From Sphingobacteriaceae bacterium GW460-11-11-14-LB5 (lineage in GTDB: Bacteria; Bacteroidota; Bacteroidia; Sphingobacteriales; Sphingobacteriaceae), in contig CP021237.1 of assembly GCA_002151545.1 (NCBI GenBank), positions 558,001 to 622,000 of the forward strand: a DNA stretch of 64,000 nucleotides. The letters run 5' to 3'. Below, in pieces: positions 9,263 to 17,429 of this stretch (position 1 is the stretch's first letter; each line of letters begins with the position of its first letter). Under the pieces are notes generated by a model. That model had not been told where the DNA came from. It saw only the letters and a program-made list of their open reading frames with translations, and made no database searches. The position numbers and the translations under genes were made by a program.

Positions 9263-9327
9263 CGTCACCCTGAATTCATTTCAGGGTCTTTAGATTAAAA
9301 AGATGCTGAACCAAGTTCAGCAAGACG
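9263..9327. repeat. Intergenic hairpin element (CTGAA/TTCAG type)
   Basis: Two adjacent hairpins: CCCTGAATTCATTTCAGGG at 9268-9286 and GCTGAACCAAGTTCAGC at 9304-9320, flanked by CGTCA and AGACG. The second matches GCTGAACTTGTTTCAGC at 26201-26217 in another gap, so this is a dispersed element. Confidence 0.7.
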
Positions 9328-9357
9328 ATTATAATTAAGCGAACTCAATAAAGAAGA

Positions 9358-9390
9358 GGCAGATGAATTAAATTTATCTGCCTTTCTTTT
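9358..9390. terminator. Probable bidirectional intrinsic terminator
   Basis: The stem GGCAGAT/ATCTGCC (9358-9364 and 9376-9382) is followed on the plus strand by TTTCTTTTT. It sits between the outer-membrane barrel gene and the convergent yihY-like gene and can serve both. Confidence 0.7.
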
Positions 9391-10316
9391 TATTCCTCTT
9401 TTTCCAATTCAACCTCTGTGAGCTCGTAGGCAAACGATCCGTTTTTTGGTATAATAGGTGTGGCCCTGCCCACGCTCAATGCCTTAATAAATGAGGCGCC
9501 GAAATAAAATATCAATGAAGAGTAAAATACAAAAAGCATAATTACGATAATCGATCCGGCCGATCCGTAAATATTACTGATGTTACTCAATGGCAATAAA
9601 ATCCTTAAAATATACTTTCCTGCGGTAAAAAGGCATCCGGTTAACAAACCTCCTGAAATTGCTGCCCGCCAGGTAGGCCGTCCATTGGTTAAATACCTGA
9701 AAAGGATGGTAAACCAGGTGGTTACAATCAGCACAAATACAAACTGATTAATGATGGAAGTTAACACCAGGCCGAAAGATGGTGCGCCATTTTTTAAATA
9801 GGCACCAATATAAGCCTGCACACTATCGGCCAGTAAACCGATAAAAAATAATATCCCCGCCAATAAGATGATGGTAACCGATATGGCTCTCGATTTAAGC
9901 GTATTGATGATTCCTTTTTTATCTTTTTGGCCTATATTCCAGATCTGCTCCAGCGAGTTTTTAATCACATTGAACAGGGTGGTGGCTACAAAAAGGAAAA
10001 AAATAAAACTAAACAAGGTAACGTACCAGGCCTGATCGATACCGCGAATGTTTCTTAAGGTCGTTCTGATCTGTAAAATACTCTCATTGTCGAGAATACT
10101 GGCCAAACGTTCGAAGAGGTGGGTAGCCAATAATCTTCGATCGGTAAACATCCCGAAAAGCCTGATCAGGATAATTAATATTGGGGGTAAGGCGAAATTG
10201 GTGAAAAAAGCAGTAGCACCGGCCAGACGTAAGGGATCATTCTGCTGAAATAAATTAAATGCTTTTCTTATGGTTGAGAAAAAAAACTTCAGATCTTCTG
10301 TTATCGATGGCATCAC
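9390..10316 (-). CDS. YihY/BrkB family inner-membrane protein
   Basis: 308 residues with about six membrane spans, for example FALPPILIILIRLFGMF, WYVTLFSFIFFLFVATTLF, ISVTIILLAGILFFIGLLA and GSIIVIMLFVFYSSLIFYF. The segment DPLRLAGATAFFTNFALPP near residue 25 and the YGSAGSIIVIMLFVFYSS motif near 250 are typical of the YihY family (PF03631). Some members were once called ribonuclease BN in error. The transport or structural role is not established. Transcribed alone; a TATTTTCG near 10340 on its strand is a weak -7 candidate. Confidence 0.88.
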   Translation of the reverse strand: MMPSITEDLKFFFSTIRKAFNLFQQNDPLRLAGATAFFTNFALPPILIILIRLFGMFTDRRLLATHLFERLASILDNESILQIRTTLRNIRGIDQAWYVTLFSFIFFLFVATTLFNVIKNSLEQIWNIGQKDKKGIINTLKSRAISVTIILLAGILFFIGLLADSVQAYIGAYLKNGAPSFGLVLTSIINQFVFVLIVTTWFTILFRYLTNGRPTWRAAISGGLLTGCLFTAGKYILRILLPLSNISNIYGSAGSIIVIMLFVFYSSLIFYFGASFIKALSVGRATPIIPKNGSFAYELTEVELEKEE

Positions 10317-10332
10317 TCCTGCGTTAAACTCA

Positions 10333-10373
10333 AAAGGCCGAAAATAGTAAAAATACTTTATTCAGCCTTTTTT
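10333..10373. terminator. Bidirectional hairpin terminator
   Basis: AAAGGC...GCCTTT arms with an imperfect AT-rich inner stem (10333-10370), T-rich on both strands. It lies between the META gene stop and the yihY-like start, both read leftward, so it most likely ends the META transcript. Confidence 0.6.
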
Positions 10374-10388
10374 ATGCGTGTAAAGATT

Positions 10389-10787
10389 CTAGTTTGTTTT
10401 GGTGAAAACCAGCAAGGTTTTATCGCCATTTAACAGATATAGCTTATTATCAGTTATTTTTGCGCTATTCACCTGATTAAGGGCATGTAAATAGGCGCGT
10501 TCTGCAGCATCAGTTTCCTGACAGAACATTTTTGTGCCGAAAACATTTTTAACGGTTATTTTATTATCTGCAATTTCTCCCTGTCCGCCATAGTTGTTAC
10601 AGAACGATTTTCCGCTGATCCTCAAACTATCAGCAAAGTTTAGCGTTGCTTTTGCAGCTGTGGGCAAAGTTAAGCCAGGTAGTTCGCTTAACTCCCATTT
10701 GGTATTGGTAAAGCTTGCCGGATCTAATTTTTCTTTACAAGAACTCAATAATAAGATCAGCATTCCGCAGAAGATAAGGTGTTTCAT
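10389..10787 (-). CDS. META-domain lipoprotein (HslJ-like)
   Basis: 132 residues from the ATG at 10787. An upstream in-frame start at 10823 would bury the signal, so I reject it. The signal MKHLIFCGMLILLLSSC is a lipobox with Cys17. The body has the META pattern: NTKWELSELPG, LNFADSLRISGKSFCNNYGG and the late TLLVFTK strand. META proteins are small periplasmic or surface-anchored beta domains; E. coli HslJ is linked to novobiocin resistance, but no general reaction is known. Confidence 0.82.
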   Translation of the reverse strand: MKHLIFCGMLILLLSSCKEKLDPASFTNTKWELSELPGLTLPTAAKATLNFADSLRISGKSFCNNYGGQGEIADNKITVKNVFGTKMFCQETDAAERAYLHALNQVNSAKITDNKLYLLNGDKTLLVFTKTN

Positions 10788-10858
10788 AATACGAGGTTTA
10801 AATGATTTCCTTTGTAGCATCAAAAACTAAACCATAAAAAGAAAAAATTGCCTTTTGA

Positions 10859-11389
10859 TTAAAGCGAAACTGATTTCTCCATCTTCATCCAATGGTGTTT
10901 TATGCCATCGTAATCGAAAAGATTGATCTTCTTTAAACCAACTTTTTCCAAAACATGGATAGAACCGAGGTTTCTGATATCTGCTATACCAAAAATCTCA
11001 TAGAGATTGAGTTCATTAAAACCATAGTCTCTTGCCGCGATCGCAGTCTCTGTAGCATAACCTTTTCCCCAAAAACGTTTGCTAAACCGATAACCCAGAT
11101 CGTAGTAATCAATATGGTTATTGGTAAATTCTTTAATCAATTTTAAGCCCGACCAACCCACAAAATTACCTGTTGCTTTTTCAATTACCGCCCATCTGCC
11201 AATGCCATTTTCTGTGTATTGTTTTCTGATAAATTCGATATCGGCTATACTCTGTGCGATAGATTTTAACGGTTTATTGCCCAGATAAAGATGCACCTCG
11301 GGGTCACCATCCATTTCAAACATACCTTCGGCATCTGCCGGTATTAATTCGCGCAAAATTAAACGTTCCGTTTCAGCAAAAATCTTCAT
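10859..11389 (-). CDS. GNAT N-acetyltransferase, RimJ/RimL type
   Basis: 176 residues; acetyl-CoA dependent acetylation of an amino group. The opening ETERLILRELIPADAEGMFEM is the standard RimJ/RimL start. The acetyl-CoA loop appears as RFWGKGYATETAIAARDYGF, followed by NxxSIHVLEKVGL-type residues (NLGSIHVLEKVGLKK). It is 46 bp downstream of the DinB gene and probably in one transcript with it. The substrate is unknown. Confidence 0.88.
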   Translation of the reverse strand: MKIFAETERLILRELIPADAEGMFEMDGDPEVHLYLGNKPLKSIAQSIADIEFIRKQYTENGIGRWAVIEKATGNFVGWSGLKLIKEFTNNHIDYYDLGYRFSKRFWGKGYATETAIAARDYGFNELNLYEIFGIADIRNLGSIHVLEKVGLKKINLFDYDGIKHHWMKMEKSVSL

Positions 11390-11435
11390 GGCCAGTTTTG
11401 GTCTTATCCTTCAAAATTAGGATAATTTGCCAATT

Positions 11436-11936
11436 TTACTTTAGGCTATCTTCGTAAATTGGTCCATATATACTGGGCACTTTATTTCCGGTAGCACGTA
11501 AATAAACAATCATTTCACCACGGTGGTGGTAGATGTGGTTCATTAAAAAGCCCCGCACGACCTGAATCCTCGGCATGGGTTCGAGAACAGTTTTGCCTCC
11601 GGCGGTCATCTTCCAGTCTTCGAACATGCTTTCGTCGGTTGCCGATTCGATACTTTCTTTTGCCCGGCCAAAAGCACGTTCAAATTTGCCAATAATGTTG
11701 TCGATATTGCTGGTGTCGACTTCGTCGCGCTGGTAGGTATCCATATTAAACTCATTGCCATGGAAAGTACCCGGGTACCAATCGTAAATTTCGGCAATGT
11801 GCGTGGCCAGCTGGGCTGTAGTCCACGAGTGCGCAGAGGGTTTAAAATCTAAGGCACTGTTGGGTATTGCTTTTAAAAGTTTGCGGGTGCTTTCTACCTC
11901 ATGAAGAAATTCACCTAAAAGAGATTTAACTATCAT
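11436..11936 (-). CDS. DinB-family metal-binding protein
   Basis: 166 residues forming a DinB/YfiT four-helix bundle. The three metal ligands expected in the family are visible: H46 (LATHIAEIYDW) and the HxxxH pair H134/H138 (MNHIYHHRGEM). Such proteins often act as thiol-dependent transferases in low-GC and Bacteroidota species, but the substrate here cannot be inferred. No secretion signal. Confidence 0.85.
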   Translation of the reverse strand: MIVKSLLGEFLHEVESTRKLLKAIPNSALDFKPSAHSWTTAQLATHIAEIYDWYPGTFHGNEFNMDTYQRDEVDTSNIDNIIGKFERAFGRAKESIESATDESMFEDWKMTAGGKTVLEPMPRIQVVRGFLMNHIYHHRGEMIVYLRATGNKVPSIYGPIYEDSLK

Positions 11937-12038
11937 CGTTTTATTTTTCTAATGACCGCGAAACAAAATGTTACTTAGTAAATAAGCTAAAGCGTCTTTT
12001 GGTTTTAAAAAAACGCAGATCTACCTATTTTTCAACCT

Positions 12039-12587
12039 TTAAGATTGAAAAGGACTTGCCGCAAGTGGCGTGTTCGGTTTTCTTTTCAGAATGAATGCGG
12101 CGATTAATGAAACCAATATACCAACAGGTAAAATTTCCAGGTAGGTAAACAAAATAACCATTACCGGATTTTTATACAATTTTTGATTAACCGCAAGCTC
12201 TTTGGCTTTTTCAGCAAGTTTTGCTGCCGATGCACCACTGGCTTTAGCTTCTCTCATGGCCTGAGCAACATATCTATCCATAAAATCTGGCATAAATACA
12301 TAATAATCAACCAGCCATACCAAAACGTAAATGGTGGAGGCGATCAGGCTGATGTATAATCCGATTTTAAAAGCTTTACCAAAAGTGATCAGGCCATCGT
12401 TATACTTATCACGGTAGTTTTTGATGCCCACAAAAATAAAGGAGAAGGCCAGCACCATAGAAGCGTAGCCGATAAGCATGCTGTGTTCCAGGCTCGGGTC
12501 GCTGTAACATCTGGCCATAGAAAGTACCATTAAAACAGAGACAATTAAGCCAGCGATCAATCCGAATACAATTACGTTCTTTTTCAT
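12039..12587 (-). CDS. DUF4199 membrane protein
   Basis: 182 residues with four predicted membrane spans: VIVFGLIAGLIVSVLMVLSM, MVLAFSFIFVGIKNY, FKIGLYISLIASTIYVLVWLV and PVMVILFTYLEILPVGILVSL. The KNYRDKYNDGLITFGKAFKIG loop after span two is the recognisable DUF4199 feature. A helical extramembrane segment rich in Ala and Lys (residues 110-140) lies between spans three and four. Function unknown. Confidence 0.82.
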   Translation of the reverse strand: MKKNVIVFGLIAGLIVSVLMVLSMARCYSDPSLEHSMLIGYASMVLAFSFIFVGIKNYRDKYNDGLITFGKAFKIGLYISLIASTIYVLVWLVDYYVFMPDFMDRYVAQAMREAKASGASAAKLAEKAKELAVNQKLYKNPVMVILFTYLEILPVGILVSLIAAFILKRKPNTPLAASPFQS

Positions 12588-12790
12588 CAGTATATAGTTT
12601 GTTTTTTAATTGTAATGAAGCTATCATGAGTACTATTCATGTCTGTCTGTGAGCGTTTGCTCATGATGGTTTCATTTGTTTATAATTAAGAGATTAGACC
12701 ACAAAATTGCTCCCATTATTTGTTTTAACCCTCATACTTTAGGGTGATTTTTAAAAAATAGCGCTATTTTAATACTTAAGTACGAGTTGT

Positions 12791-13261
12791 TTAAGGGATG
12801 ATGCTGAGTTTTTTAGCCATTTCTATGGCTTGTGTTCTGCGCTTTACTTCTAGTTTTTCGAAAAGCCTGGCATTGTGTGTTTTGATGGTATTTAGCGAAA
12901 CGAATAACTTTAATGCAATTTCCTGGTTGCTCAATCCTGCTGCCATCAATTGTAAAACTTCTAATTCTCTTTTACTGATATTAAGCCTGATGAGTTCTTT
13001 TTCGTTAAGGATAAATGTTCCCCGTTCGGTAAAAATCTCCTTTTCAATTAATATGGTTTTAGGTTTGGTTAATTTAAGCGCCAGCCATATACCCAAAGCA
13101 GTAAAAATAACTGCTATTGAACCCGCATAAATTTCGAAGGCATGGTTAATAATGATAAAACGAAGCTCAAGCCACTTTAATAAAAAAAGTAAAACAGCCA
13201 AAAAAACGCCATAAAGGATAATGCTTTTGTTTTTAACCAGAAAATTCGAAATGCCTGCCAT
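12791..13261 (-). CDS. Membrane-anchored LuxR-type transcriptional regulator
   Basis: 156 residues. Two hydrophobic segments near the N-terminus (about 12-32 and 40-64) are followed by a linker and a LuxR/NarL-type helix-turn-helix at about 95-150. KRELEVLQLMAAGLSNQEIA and VSLNTIKTHNARLFEKL are the typical recognition region. There is no receiver domain, so it may act from the membrane as a one-component regulator; in Bacteroidota such small proteins sit near membrane protein genes. DUF4199 is the next gene on the same strand, 203 bp away, and is a possible target. Confidence 0.85.
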   Translation of the reverse strand: MAGISNFLVKNKSIILYGVFLAVLLFLLKWLELRFIIINHAFEIYAGSIAVIFTALGIWLALKLTKPKTILIEKEIFTERGTFILNEKELIRLNISKRELEVLQLMAAGLSNQEIALKLFVSLNTIKTHNARLFEKLEVKRRTQAIEMAKKLSIIP

Positions 13262-13278
13262 GGGGATAATCCTTTAAT

Positions 13279-13286
13279 CAAAAATA
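13279..13286 (-). promoter_or_regulatory. -7 element of the LuxR-type gene
   Basis: TATTTTTG on the minus strand is a full match to the Bacteroidota TAnnTTTG -7 consensus and lies 18 bp from the start codon. No TTG is present at the usual -33 position. Confidence 0.45.
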
Positions 13287-13384
13287 AGGAATTTTGCCAG
13301 AAGACGAACGTCTAATCTTATCATAGCAAAGCCGAGCTGCAGAAGTTAAAATGCAACTGATTCATTTTGAATTATTTTTTTCAA

Positions 13385-13412
13385 TTGATGCGGTAATTTT
13401 CTGGTGACTTTG
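13385..13412 (+). promoter_or_regulatory. Probable promoter of the 13471 lipoprotein gene
   Basis: TTG at 13385-13387 and TGACTTTG at 13405-13412 (7 of 8 to TAnnTTTG) are separated by 17 bp, leaving a leader of about 55 bases before the ATG. Confidence 0.45.
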
Positions 13413-13470
13413 ATAACAGAAAAGCAATAAAGATTATAAATTAGCGAAAAATATATAAATAGCTATACTC

Positions 13471-14259
13471 ATGAAAATTACGCTTTATGCACTCTTACTT
13501 TCCGTTGTTTTATTTGGCTGCGGTAAATCAGAAAAAACCTACAAAGCCAGAACATTTGCTGCAACTGACGATTTTAATGTTTTTCCGAAATCGAAGAAAA
13601 ATGTCCTGACTATCGTAAAAACAGATTCAGGTGCTGTGACTACAGCCGATCGTTTCGCTATTCAATACAAGGATACCACGATTATTGTTGATGACGCGCC
13701 AAATGCTGCTGCACAGAAATTTATTGTTGCATCATTCATCAATACACAAAAAACTGCCGTATTGGTTCAGGTAGCAAACGAAACCGGAAAAATGGCGCCG
13801 TTTTATATCATTGCTGTTAATGATGGAAAAACCGAAGTGGTAAGTCTGAACAAGCCATCAAAAGGTGCTGAAGATAAAAAATATACAAATGGCTTAGAGG
13901 AATTAACCCGTAGCAATATTTTGGTTAATAACGATTTCTTTATCACAACGATCAATTCGAGGGTTTATCCGGTTAAAAGACAAAATCCTGATGAACGTAT
14001 CCAGGGGAAATTTTTTATGTATTCCAGCGATAAAACAACATTAGCCTTTTTAACCGCTAATTCTTTGTACCAGGTAAATACGGCAACAGGCGAAACTTTT
14101 AACCTGCCATTACCAGCAGCATTAATCAATGAACCTGAAACCCTTGTTGGAAATATTCAAAGAGATTATACCTGGGTAGTAAATGCAAATGGTACTTCTT
14201 TTTTAAAGAAAGGTGCTGATGACGACCGCATTGTAGATATTAAAGAGTTTAACCACTAA
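13471..14259 (+). CDS. Predicted lipoprotein of unknown function
   Basis: 262 residues beginning with a lipoprotein signal (LLSVVLFGC, Cys17). The rest is a beta-rich soluble domain with no motif I recognise. Segments such as FFITTINSRVYPVKR, FMYSSDKTTLAFLTANSLYQV and TYTWV-like strands (DYTWVVNANGTSFL) suggest a beta-propeller or sandwich. It is 34 bp upstream of another unknown gene on the same strand, but the two differ in character (exported versus cytosolic). Confidence 0.65.
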   Translation: MKITLYALLLSVVLFGCGKSEKTYKARTFAATDDFNVFPKSKKNVLTIVKTDSGAVTTADRFAIQYKDTTIIVDDAPNAAAQKFIVASFINTQKTAVLVQVANETGKMAPFYIIAVNDGKTEVVSLNKPSKGAEDKKYTNGLEELTRSNILVNNDFFITTINSRVYPVKRQNPDERIQGKFFMYSSDKTTLAFLTANSLYQVNTATGETFNLPLPAALINEPETLVGNIQRDYTWVVNANGTSFLKKGADDDRIVDIKEFNH

Positions 14260-14293
14260 TCTAACTGCCATAGTATCTTAAGAACAGATAACA

Positions 14294-15037
14294 ATGAGCT
14301 TTTACAACAGGTACAAAAATGGAGAAACGCATCGTGTTTATACAGACATTGAAAAACTAGGAGAAGAGGCATTTTCTCCTAGTTATTATGCTGACGTTGA
14401 AAAAGTATTGATTGAAACCTTTCAAAGGGTTAGGTTCAATCTTGAGATTATCTACCAAGAACTTAAAAATATTGATTACGTTTTCTGGAAAGATAAATCG
14501 GGAAATGACGAAGCATTATTAAAGCCATTCTCAGATACAGACGAGCTACTTGATATATTGGAGCGAAACATTGAGCCAATCGGAAAGTTACCGATATCAA
14601 TGAAAATGTTCTATCAGATTGTAGGTTCCTGCAATTTTGCATGGAATTATCAAAGAGATCCAAACATTCTATGGGAGATGTCAGATGCTATCCAGATAGC
14701 CCCTTTAACAGATTGTGTTTCACAGGTAACCAATAAATATTGGTTGGAAGAAATGGAAGAATATATTCAAGATGACGATTTTGGTTTTGCTTTTCTGGAT
14801 CTTTCGGCTGATGATCTTCATAAGGATAACGTTAGTGGGGGAGCACCATATGCTTTGCAGTTAAATAAGGGGAAAAGTATTGATAGTCAGTTTTTAAATG
14901 AACCTAATGAGACAACATTTATCAACTATTTGAGAATTTGCTTCGAGAGTTGTGGATTCCCCGGTATGACTTATGCTGATAATAAAGTGTTTCAAGAATT
15001 TTATGATAAAGTAAAGCCTCAATTGCAAAAAATATAA
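14294..15037 (+). CDS. Soluble protein of unknown function
   Basis: 247 residues, acidic, no signal peptide, rich in aromatic residues and Asp. SFYNRYKNGETHRVY at the start and the later GGAPYALQLNKGKSID then FINYLRICFESCGFPG resemble the general make-up of cytosolic SMI1/KNR4-like (SUKH) or related immunity-type proteins, but I cannot confirm the family. No toxin gene is adjacent. It is followed by an 84-bp gap to the convergent alkB gene. Confidence 0.6.
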   Translation: MSFYNRYKNGETHRVYTDIEKLGEEAFSPSYYADVEKVLIETFQRVRFNLEIIYQELKNIDYVFWKDKSGNDEALLKPFSDTDELLDILERNIEPIGKLPISMKMFYQIVGSCNFAWNYQRDPNILWEMSDAIQIAPLTDCVSQVTNKYWLEEMEEYIQDDDFGFAFLDLSADDLHKDNVSGGAPYALQLNKGKSIDSQFLNEPNETTFINYLRICFESCGFPGMTYADNKVFQEFYDKVKPQLQKI

Positions 15038-15121
15038 GCTTGCAATAAAATTGGTTTATGAATACACAAGTCATGGTGTCCTTAAGGTCGTTAAAGTTTT
15101 AAGTGGTTTTAATCGCCAGGA

Positions 15122-15730
15122 CTAAACTACCATTGTTCTAAAGGTGAGGTTTATCCTTGGTTTACTTACTTTTTTCGTTGGCGGAAGGCGGTGCAGCCAG
15201 TTCGTTTGCGTTTCATCTTTCATCACCAATAAACTTCCATTTTCTAAAAATAAGGTTACGGTTTCTTTAGTTTGTTTGTGTTTGAAAAGAAATCTTCGCT
15301 CGGCACCGAAACTGAGTGATGCAATGGCCGAATCTTTTGCTAAAGCCTTTTCATCATCGCTATGGTAGGCCATTCCTTCATCACCGTTGTGGTATAAATT
15401 AAGCAAACAAGAGTTAAAAGTAGTACCTGTTTGCTCCTCTGAGATTTTTTTTAAATCCAGTAATTCCTTTGTCCATGGTAAGGCCATTTTCGATTTATTG
15501 GAGTAGGTATAGGAATAGGCTTCATCTCCATACCAGGCTACTTTTCTTTTGGTAATAATGTGTTTGCCCATAATAAAAGCTTCGTCATTCTTCCATTCAA
15601 TGGTACTCATCAGCGCCTCGAAATAATGATCGGCTTCTGATATTGTGAATAATTTGCCATAGTAATTTACGGTGCCGCCATATGGGAGCAGATTTTGATT
15701 AATATCTATTGTGGTGTTGAATAAATCCAT
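15122..15730 (-). CDS. alkB: AlkB-type 2-oxoglutarate-dependent DNA/RNA dealkylase
   Basis: Oxidative repair of N-alkylated bases such as 1-methyladenine and 3-methylcytosine. From the ATG at 15730 it is 202 residues; the longer in-frame start (15847) would overlap most of the upstream gene. The iron ligands are visible as YHSDDE (HxD) and the distal His in NWLHRLPP. The 2-oxoglutarate-binding arginines lie in PRINLTFR. SLSFGAERRFLFKHK is the usual strand after HxD. The start lies 25 bases inside the preceding Ada-like gene, which indicates translational coupling in an alkylation-repair operon. Confidence 0.92.
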   Translation of the reverse strand: MDLFNTTIDINQNLLPYGGTVNYYGKLFTISEADHYFEALMSTIEWKNDEAFIMGKHIITKRKVAWYGDEAYSYTYSNKSKMALPWTKELLDLKKISEEQTGTTFNSCLLNLYHNGDEGMAYHSDDEKALAKDSAIASLSFGAERRFLFKHKQTKETVTLFLENGSLLVMKDETQTNWLHRLPPTKKVSKPRINLTFRTMVV

Positions 15731-15954
15731 TGTTTGTATGCTGTTTTTAAGCAATGCCCGCAGGGGCGGTAGCCATGTTGAAGTACTTCTTCTACAGAAC
15801 GGAAAAATACACGGTTTTCTTTCTTCATCCGTTTTCCCGAGCTGCATTTAAGTAACCCGTAAATCTTCAATCTGGCATTTCCGCCTAGGCAAATAGCTTT
15901 GCTTCTCAAATACTTTTTTAGTTCTTCCGTTGAAATATCGACATGTTTGATCAT
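15706..15954 (-). CDS. Stand-alone Ada metal-binding-domain protein
   Basis: 82 residues resembling the N-terminal zinc domain of Ada, which in E. coli repairs methyl phosphotriesters and senses methylation. RVFFRSVEEVLQHGYRPCGHC aligns with the second half of that domain. Visible cysteines are C22, C37, C65 and C68. C37, C65 and C68 match three of the four E. coli zinc ligands, but the CxxxC partner (E. coli C42) is Lys41. Transcribed between the Ada-like methyltransferase gene (6 bp gap) and alkB (25 bp overlap). It may bind damaged DNA or simply be a small zinc protein; methyl-transfer activity is uncertain. Confidence 0.8.
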   Translation of the reverse strand: MIKHVDISTEELKKYLRSKAICLGGNARLKIYGLLKCSSGKRMKKENRVFFRSVEEVLQHGYRPCGHCLKTAYKQWIYSTPQ

Positions 15955-15960
15955 ACAGGG

Positions 15961-16800
15961 CTAAACATTTGTTTTTGCTGCTTCCCAACCAATCATGGCC
16001 GTTTTTCGGTTTAGCCCCCAATGGTAACCGCCCAATGCACCGCTTGATTGTATAACCCGGTGGCAGGGAATGAGAAAGGCTACGGGATTATCGCCAATGG
16101 CCGTACCTACCGCTCTGGATGCATTAGGATTATGCAATTGTTTGGCAATGTTGCCATAGGTGGCCAATTTACCCATAGGTATTTTTAGCAAGGCTTCCCA
16201 AACTTTTAACTGGAAATCCGTCCCTTTTAAATGTAGTTTAATCTGGTGCAGTTTGCTCCAGTCGTGACTGAAAATGTATAACGCATTTTGCTGTTCTTTA
16301 TCCAGTATCTGCTGATATTGAGCGGATGGGAATTGGCGTTGCAGATTTGCTAAAGCAATCTTTTCATCATCGTAAAAAGCGATATGGCAGATTCCTTTTG
16401 AAGTGCTGGCTACGATAATGTTGCCGAACGGACTTTCTGCAAAACTATAATTGATATGAAGGTTTTCACCGCCGTTTTTATATTCTCCAGGTGTCATCCC
16501 TTCGATGTTTACAAAAAGATCGTGCAGTCTGCTGGTTCCTGATAGGCCGGTTTCTAATGCGGTATCGAATAAACTTTGGTTTTCTTTCAGCATTTCTTTG
16601 GCATAACCAATGCTAATGTATTGCAAAAAACGTTTGGGCGTAGTGCCTGCCCATTCGCTAAATAATCTTTGGAAATGAAAGGGGCTTAAATTTACTTTCT
16701 CTGCAATTTCTTCTAAACCAGGCTGTGTTTTAAAATTCGCCTTGATGTAGTTTATGGCTTCTGCTATCCGGTTGAAATTGATTTCTTCTTGTGCTTTCAT
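15961..16800 (-). CDS. ada: Ada-like AraC regulator fused to O6-methylguanine-DNA methyltransferase
   Basis: 279 residues. An AraC-type helix-turn-helix (residues about 10-108, with LSPFHFQRLFSEWAGTTPKRFLQ) is followed by the methyltransferase domain (about 115-275). The suicide cysteine is C246 in PCHRVIQ, with SRAVGTAIGDNP before it and GALGGYHWGLNRK after it, all typical of MGMT. It lacks the N-terminal zinc domain of E. coli Ada; a separate gene of that type follows directly. It is the first gene of the operon with the mini-Ada gene and alkB, so it probably activates its own operon after alkylation damage (inference). Confidence 0.92.
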   Translation of the reverse strand: MKAQEEINFNRIAEAINYIKANFKTQPGLEEIAEKVNLSPFHFQRLFSEWAGTTPKRFLQYISIGYAKEMLKENQSLFDTALETGLSGTSRLHDLFVNIEGMTPGEYKNGGENLHINYSFAESPFGNIIVASTSKGICHIAFYDDEKIALANLQRQFPSAQYQQILDKEQQNALYIFSHDWSKLHQIKLHLKGTDFQLKVWEALLKIPMGKLATYGNIAKQLHNPNASRAVGTAIGDNPVAFLIPCHRVIQSSGALGGYHWGLNRKTAMIGWEAAKTNV

Positions 16801-16892
16801 GATCTTGAATAATTTATATCCAAAAGTAGTTTGGAAAGAAAAGGTAAACTACCCGAAACTTGCTAAGTTTAACCGTGATTTTAAAACCCGGT

Positions 16893-17429
16893 TTATTTAA
16901 TTTCATTTCCAATTAATTTTTTCGCCCTCGCAAGATCGGTATTTCCATTGAGGTCTATCTCAATAAAATATGGTACCTGCCATTGCTGGGTTTTTTCGGC
17001 CTGTTTATTTGTTGGCGTATCCCAGGGAGGGTAAACCCTAATCCCGCTTTTACCTTCTACTCCATTTTTGGTAATCATTTTATGTGCTACCAATATGGTT
17101 TTTGGAAAAATAAACTGGCCAGCTTGGCCAGCGCTTTTCGCTGATATTATTAACAGGTCGAATTCATCCTGATCGTTAAAAGGTGTTGTAATGCCTGCTT
17201 CATTGCGCTTCCATATGGTTACAAATTGTCCGGTTTTAGTTGGGGTGATTTTCGAAAGGCGGTGTCTGATTTTTAAACCGTTTAATTCAAAGGCACAGGC
17301 TGCATATGCCTGACTTTCATTTTCTAATTGTAAGTTATTTATTTGATAACCCAAAGGACTATAAACTAAATTGGATGCCGTTAGTAATATCGATGGTAAT
17401 TGGTTTATGGCACTTTCTTTTGGAGGCAT
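16893..17429 (-). CDS. MepB family protein
   Basis: 178 residues, soluble. GQFVTIWKRNEAGITTPF followed by DEFDLLIISAKSAGQAGQFIFPK and GIRVYPPWDTP are the strongest marks of the MepB family (PF08877), named after a gene in a Staphylococcus multidrug-resistance operon. The biochemical function is unknown. The gene is 93 bp upstream of the Ada operon on the same strand, so read-through into the repair genes is possible. Confidence 0.82.
   Translation of the reverse strand: MPPKESAINQLPSILLTASNLVYSPLGYQINNLQLENESQAYAACAFELNGLKIRHRLSKITPTKTGQFVTIWKRNEAGITTPFNDQDEFDLLIISAKSAGQAGQFIFPKTILVAHKMITKNGVEGKSGIRVYPPWDTPTNKQAEKTQQWQVPYFIEIDLNGNTDLARAKKLIGNEIK

Noticed and set aside
13471..14259. Naming the lipoprotein a sensor of the neighbouring LuxR-type regulator
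   Set aside because: Position alone is not evidence; the two are divergent and no shared motif or pathway is visible.
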